64,000 nucleotides of DNA from DATAFF01 sp963744915. Its GTDB lineage: Bacteria > Pseudomonadota > Alphaproteobacteria > Rhizobiales > Aestuariivirgaceae. The notes under the pieces are model-generated. The model was given only the letters and a program-made list of their open reading frames with translations, ran no database searches and was not told the origin of the DNA. Shown here piece after piece: positions 60,273-64,000 of the stretch (position 1 is its first letter; the number at the start of each line of letters is the position of its first letter). A program made the position numbers and the translations under genes. The stretch lies in NCBI GenBank assembly GCA_963744915.1, contig CAVUUY010000016.1, positions 117,359-181,358 of the forward strand, given 5' to 3'.

Positions 60273-62686
60273 AGCACGAGCAATATTCTGCCAAGTTCAT
60301 CGCCGGTGGCCTCGAGAAGTCCAAGTCTCACGTCAAGGAAAACGGTAAGACGGTTTGGCGTTGCTGCTGCCCGGCGCATACCGACGATGAGCCATCCTTC
60401 GACATCGAGGACGGCGACAAGGGGCCAATATTCAAATGCCGCTCCGCCGGCTGCTCGCCCACCGCCATCATCGCGGCATTGCGCGCCAAGGGGCTTTGGC
60501 TAGACCCGCCCCCCACCGCCAAGAGCGCCAAGCATAAGCCACGGGAGGAGAAGCAGCGGCCAGCACGGCGGCTGCTGAAGACCTATGATTATCGCGATGC
60601 GGCTGACGTGCTCAGATACCAAAAGCTGCGCTATGACCCGAAGGGCTTTGCCCAGCGCCGGCCTGATGGCAAGGGTGGCTGGATTAATGACCTGGAAGGC
60701 GTTGAGCAACTCCCGTATCGCTTGCCAGAGCTGCCGGCAGCGATCGCCGCCAATCAGCGAATCGCCCTAGTCGAAGGCGAGAAGGATGCCGACTCGCTCT
60801 GGCGCATTGGCCTGCCGGCGACAACCAATTCCGGCGGGGCCGGCAAATGGCCACCTGAACTGAACCAGCACTTCAAGGGCGCGCAAGTCGTAATCATTCC
60901 CGACGCCGATAAGCAGGGCCGCGCCCACTGCAAGCTGGTCGGCAGTGCCCTGCAAGGGATCGCGGCGTCCATTGATGTTCTCGAGCTACCGGATCTGCCT
61001 GAGAAGGGCGACGCCTCCGATTGGATCGCTGCCGGCGGTACGGCCGAGCAATTGCGGGCGCTCCCGAATCGTCCGTGGACCGAGTGGCTCGCGGCGCAGC
61101 CGGTCCATATCGAAACCGATGACGAACGCTTGGTGCGCTTGGCCGCGCTAAAGCCGCTCGACTATGACCGATGCCGAAAAGCCGAAGCGGAGGCGGCTGG
61201 TGTTCAACCGCGCGCCCTGGACGCTGCCGTGAAGCAGTATCGCGACAAACATGCCGGCGCCGACGCTGACGACACTCCCGACTTCTTGGCCGATCCCGAG
61301 CCATGGGCAGAGCCGGTTGATGGTGCGGCCCTTTTGGATCGCATTGTCGAGGCATTCAACCTGCATATCGTTCTGCCGCCCGGCGCTGCCCAATCGCTGG
61401 CGCTATGGGTTATCCATGCACATGCCCACGATTGCTTCATGATCTCGCCGGTGCTCGGGATTACCAGCCCGACGCCGGAATGCGGAAAGACCACGCTGCT
61501 GACCATTCTGGGAGCCCTGGTACCGCGGGCTCTACAAACATCCAATCTCACGACGTCGGTGACATTTCGCGTTGTCGATTTGTGGGCGCCGACACTGCTG
61601 GTTGACGAGGCCGATACCTTCCTGACCGAAAATAATGAGATGCGCGGTGTGCTGAACAGCGGCCACCAGAAGGCTACCGCCTACGTCCTTCGCAACGTCG
61701 ATACCGGCGACGATCACGTGCCGCGTCGCTACAAAACATGGGCGCCGAAGGCAATCGCCATGATCGGCAAGATGCCGGCAACATTGACCAGCCGCGCCAT
61801 TCGCATCGAACTCCAGCGCAAGCGCCCCGGCGCCGACGTCAAGCCGCTGCGAGCCGATCGGCTCGATCATCTGGCACCGTTGCTGCAACAGGCGGTGCGC
61901 TGGGTAGCAGACAATCGAATTCGACTGGCCAGCATCGACCCCGACATGCCGGGCGAGATCGGCAACCGTACCGCTGACAACTGGCGGCCGCTGCTTGCCA
62001 TTGCCGATGCCGCCGGCGGCGATTGGCCGGAACGGGCCAGGAAGATTGCGGGCGGCGACAAGGTACCGGTGCAGGAAGACGGCATCATGCTGCTTGAAGA
62101 TATCCAGCGTGTCTTCGCGACAGTGGCGCCGGTTAATCAACTTCCCTCAGCCGAACTGGCGACCAAGCTGGCCGCATTCGAGGAACGACCCTGGGTTGAG
62201 TGGAGTCGTGGCAAACCGATAACCCAGAGGCAAATCGCCGATTTATTAGGGCCGTTCAAGATAGGGCCGGGAACTATCCGTTACGGCGGCGCAACGCCCA
62301 GGGGATACAAATTGAAGAACTTTGCCGATGCGTTTGCCCGCTATCTCCCCCCTGTCGATCCGCAACACCGCCACAAGGCGCAGGAAACTGCGGAAAATGG
62401 ACCAAATCGATCCGCAACACGCCAACCCGATGTTGCGGACGAAAATCGCGAAAAACCCAGCAATTCTGCGGCTTGTGACGGAGTTACCGATAAATTGCCC
62501 CCAAGTGGGCAGAACGGACATTGTCGCTGCGCCTTGTGTGGCGATTCCGACCTGCCGGGCGACCGGGTTGGATCATTTGGGTCGAACCCAACCACTTGGC
62601 TGCACCAGCGCTGCTGGCTGGAATGGCGCAACCTAAAGGAGAATGGAGGCAGCGTCCATGATGGCGCTGCAGGGGGGCCGATATGA
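60269..62686 (+). CDS. Phage-type primase/helicase with Zn finger, TOPRIM and P-loop (DUF3631-like)
   Basis: Replication protein of 805 residues. The N-terminus holds a CHC2-type zinc site (CCCPAHTDDEPSF, then FKCRSAGC; about residues 32-64). A TOPRIM domain follows with ALVEGEKDADSLW (about 167) and VIIPDADKQGRAH (about 209). The C-terminal half is a P-loop ATPase with TPECGKTTLLTILG (Walker A, about 410) and LLVDEADTFL (Walker B), in the pattern of DUF3631 proteins. A cysteine pair CALCGD with CWLEW ends it. GGGAGAA precedes ATG 60269, which overlaps the previous stop. It would prime and unwind element DNA. Confidence 0.85.
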   Translation: MKHEQYSAKFIAGGLEKSKSHVKENGKTVWRCCCPAHTDDEPSFDIEDGDKGPIFKCRSAGCSPTAIIAALRAKGLWLDPPPTAKSAKHKPREEKQRPARRLLKTYDYRDAADVLRYQKLRYDPKGFAQRRPDGKGGWINDLEGVEQLPYRLPELPAAIAANQRIALVEGEKDADSLWRIGLPATTNSGGAGKWPPELNQHFKGAQVVIIPDADKQGRAHCKLVGSALQGIAASIDVLELPDLPEKGDASDWIAAGGTAEQLRALPNRPWTEWLAAQPVHIETDDERLVRLAALKPLDYDRCRKAEAEAAGVQPRALDAAVKQYRDKHAGADADDTPDFLADPEPWAEPVDGAALLDRIVEAFNLHIVLPPGAAQSLALWVIHAHAHDCFMISPVLGITSPTPECGKTTLLTILGALVPRALQTSNLTTSVTFRVVDLWAPTLLVDEADTFLTENNEMRGVLNSGHQKATAYVLRNVDTGDDHVPRRYKTWAPKAIAMIGKMPATLTSRAIRIELQRKRPGADVKPLRADRLDHLAPLLQQAVRWVADNRIRLASIDPDMPGEIGNRTADNWRPLLAIADAAGGDWPERARKIAGGDKVPVQEDGIMLLEDIQRVFATVAPVNQLPSAELATKLAAFEERPWVEWSRGKPITQRQIADLLGPFKIGPGTIRYGGATPRGYKLKNFADAFARYLPPVDPQHRHKAQETAENGPNRSATRQPDVADENREKPSNSAACDGVTDKLPPSGQNGHCRCALCGDSDLPGDRVGSFGSNPTTWLHQRCWLEWRNLKENGGSVHDGAAGGPI

Positions 62687-62853
62687 CCGGCCGCGACGAC
62701 ATAGCGGCTCGGGTGACGGCGCTCGCCGACCGGCTCGATCGGGGCCCATCAGTGAGCGACGGCTATGCGGCAGGAACCACTCACTTTCACGAGTTAGTCC
62801 GCGTTGCTTTCAACCATCACTTGAAACCTAGGAAAACTGCGGCTTTGCGATGA
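62683..62853 (+). CDS. Small coupled phage-type ORF
   Basis: Open frame of 56 codons (MTGRDDIAARVTALADRLDR start) whose ATG overlaps the primase stop and whose TGA overlaps the next ATG, both as ATGA. This double coupling is good evidence that it is translated. The product is unrecognised; the first part looks like an amphipathic helix. Confidence 0.55.
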   Translation: MTGRDDIAARVTALADRLDRGPSVSDGYAAGTTHFHELVRVAFNHHLKPRKTAALR

Positions 62854-63416
62854 AACTTTCACCGTCACTGGTATCAGGGTCCACTGCCCGTAAAACTGCA
62901 CTCCGGAGGCCGCAGAAAACTGCGACTTTTTTGGCCCTATCTCTGCGAGATATGTTCCCCGATGGGCTTCCGCCGAATTTGGCCTCTCGCGAGACCATTT
63001 TGGCTGGTCTGGAATACCTGCTTGGGAACCTCCATGGGGTCAGGCGCGGCAGTCAGAAGCATGACCGTCTGATGCGTAAGGTTGCCACTGCCAGTCGGCC
63101 ATTGGCGATGGCCAAGTCGATCTGCAAGGACTATGCCTCGCTGCCGCATGTCGAGGGCGATCACTCCCTCGATGCCAGCGACGTGCAAGAGCTGCGGGTG
63201 CAGGTGCAGAGACGCCAGGGCCTGATCTACCCGGAGCAGGAGCCCCGCTTTCGCGATCTCGAGAGGCTCGCCCTGCAAGGCAAATTGACAGCCGCAATAT
63301 TGGCAGAGGCCGCGCGCATCTTCAGTCAATTCCGGCAGCCCGGACCGCTTGGTCGCGAATGGGCCAAGGCCGAGCTGCTCGCCGACCTTGCCTTGTCGAG
63401 CGCGGGTGCGTCATGA
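62850..63416 (+). CDS. Phage-like hypothetical protein
   Basis: Unrecognised basic protein of 188 residues, helical by composition (LASRETILAGLEYLLGNL, ELRVQVQRRQGLIYPEQE, LAEAARIFSQF). Its start overlaps the previous small gene. Its stop overlaps a further ATG that opens only a 16-codon frame, which suggests that the next gene of the operon has been lost or broken. Confidence 0.55.
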   Translation: MKLSPSLVSGSTARKTALRRPQKTATFLALSLRDMFPDGLPPNLASRETILAGLEYLLGNLHGVRRGSQKHDRLMRKVATASRPLAMAKSICKDYASLPHVEGDHSLDASDVQELRVQVQRRQGLIYPEQEPRFRDLERLALQGKLTAAILAEAARIFSQFRQPGPLGREWAKAELLADLALSSAGAS

Positions 63417-63551
63417 GAAGCTATGCGAGCCATCGCTGGTCGAGGACGACCAAGGCCACTTGAATTTGACGCCATATGTGGGAAGGCGGATTCTGGCTCA
63501 TCCTAGCCATAGGAGGAGCCTGCAGTCAGATGACGACCGCATCGCGGCATG
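63417..63551. other. Degenerate spacer between phage-like genes
   Basis: After the coupled ATG at 63413 the frame ends at 16 codons, and no longer frame with recognisable content follows until the DUF5681 remnant. Together with the remnant (63552-63746) and the leader of the next gene, 404 bases lack an intact gene. I read this as decayed phage sequence. Confidence 0.4.
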
Positions 63552-63746
63552 ATGGCCGCTCAAGCCATTCTCGGCCGCGGCTATGGCAAGCCGGTTCAGG
63601 CCATCGATGCCAATTTTACTGAGGATGGCAGTCCGGTTTGCTATTACGCCGAAGTGCCTAAATAGGCTGAGAGCACAGAAGCTTGGGTGAGGGATGTTGA
63701 GGAAGATTTAGCGGCCAAGGCGAAGGGGTCGGAGTGTTCGCACTAG
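63552..63746 (+). pseudogene. C-terminal remnant of a DUF5681 terminase-related gene
   Basis: The frame from ATG 63552 gives AAQAILGRGYGKPVQAIDAN and CYYAEVPK, the usual C-terminal block of DUF5681 phage proteins, then a TAG (63663-63665). The same frame continues for 26 codons (AESTEAWVRDVEEDLAAKAK) to another TAG. The N-terminal half of the family is missing upstream. It is a truncated copy with a nonsense codon, followed 75 bases later by the start of an apparently intact copy. Confidence 0.65.
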
Positions 63747-63820
63747 CTGACGGGTCGCATCCAACCCGCCCAACCTAGTGCGTCTATGACATCAAAGTCT
63801 GAGAACAGCGGGAAACAGCA

Positions 63821-64000
63821 ATGCCTAAATTCCAGAAGGGCGTGAGCGGCAATCCGGGTGGCAGGCCAAAGCTTCCAGCCGAGATGCGGGAGATGTTCCA
63901 GGCCAAGGCGCCTGAGGCATTCGAGGTGCTATGCAAGCATCTCCACGCCAGCGACCCAAGGGTTTCAGTTTCTGCGGCGACGCAGATCCTCGATCGAGCA
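63821..64000 (+). CDS. DUF5681 family phage protein (partial, terminase small subunit-like)
   Basis: The frame begins at ATG 63821 after a GGGAA and runs off the right edge with 60 residues. The family signature KFQKGVSGNPGGRPKLP (residues 3-19) is plain, and the edge lies in VSVSAATQILDRA, the block that also begins the remnant upstream. DUF5681 proteins usually stand before terminase large subunit genes in phages, so packaging genes are expected beyond the window. Confidence 0.8.
   Translation, partial: MPKFQKGVSGNPGGRPKLPAEMREMFQAKAPEAFEVLCKHLHASDPRVSVSAATQILDRA

Noticed and set aside
63663..63665. Second in-frame amber codon, in the DUF5681 remnant
   Set aside because: The copy lacks its N-terminal half, so ordinary pseudogene decay explains it.

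Overview
The window is high-GC, densely coded bacterial DNA, and its gene content points to an aerobic alphaproteobacterium, most likely of the order Hyphomicrobiales. The clues are MttB-type methyltransferase clusters with a Virulence_fact-family partner, a DUF1638 gene, a HWE-family sensor kinase, polyamine ABC systems and a taurine/sulfonate module. No rRNA, tRNA, CRISPR array or complete insertion sequence was seen.

Layout. (1) 1-4.7 kb, minus strand: part of a PotABD-like ABC transporter (permease cut by the left edge, ATPase, binding protein) and an orphan DppA-like binding protein. (2) 4.8-20.5 kb: a corrinoid C1-transfer region with four pyrrolysine-free MttB-family methyltransferases, a methyl-THF:corrinoid methyltransferase, a reductive activator of corrinoid proteins (RACE/ASKHA), an Fe-S protein, a homocysteine methyltransferase, a GFA protein, a GST, and LysR and TetR regulators. 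A decayed mlaC-like gene lies inside it. (3) 20.5-28.5 kb: a class IV aminotransferase, MntH, an EamA exporter, then DUF1638, the corrinoid protein, a betaine-homocysteine methyltransferase and a HWE kinase, which complete the C1 system. (4) 28.6-34.8 kb and 37.1-44.1 kb: sulfonate dissimilation, with SoeABC sulfite dehydrogenase, a MocR/TauR-like regulator, an Lrp-controlled alanine dehydrogenase, a CioAB-type quinol oxidase and Xsc. Inserted in it (34.9-37.0 kb) is an orphan operon of a CesT-like type III secretion chaperone, a proline-rich protein and a small helical protein. (5) 44.4-50.2 kb: a TAXI binding protein coupled to a 938-residue Ala/Pro-rich membrane-anchored protein, and a ThDP enzyme with an octanucleotide repeat over its stop codon. 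(6) 50.2-58.0 kb: polyamine catabolism and uptake (PuuA-like, PuuB-like, SpeB, PotABCD-like). (7) 58.2-59.7 kb: a SET-domain protein and an unknown helical-repeat protein. (8) 59.9 kb to the right edge: phage-like DNA with ATGA-coupled genes, a primase/helicase and two DUF5681 terminase-related copies, one broken.

How it may work together (inference): MttB enzymes demethylate quaternary amines brought in by the binding-protein systems. The corrinoid protein carries the methyl group to THF or homocysteine, and RACE with the Fe-S protein rescues oxidised cobalt. Taurine-type sulfonates are cleaved by Xsc, the amino group is handled through alanine/alanine dehydrogenase, sulfite electrons enter the quinone pool through SoeABC, and CioAB can oxidise the quinol. 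The least explained features are the arginine-rich termini shared by most of the corrinoid-system proteins and the CesT-like operon without a secretion apparatus in view.
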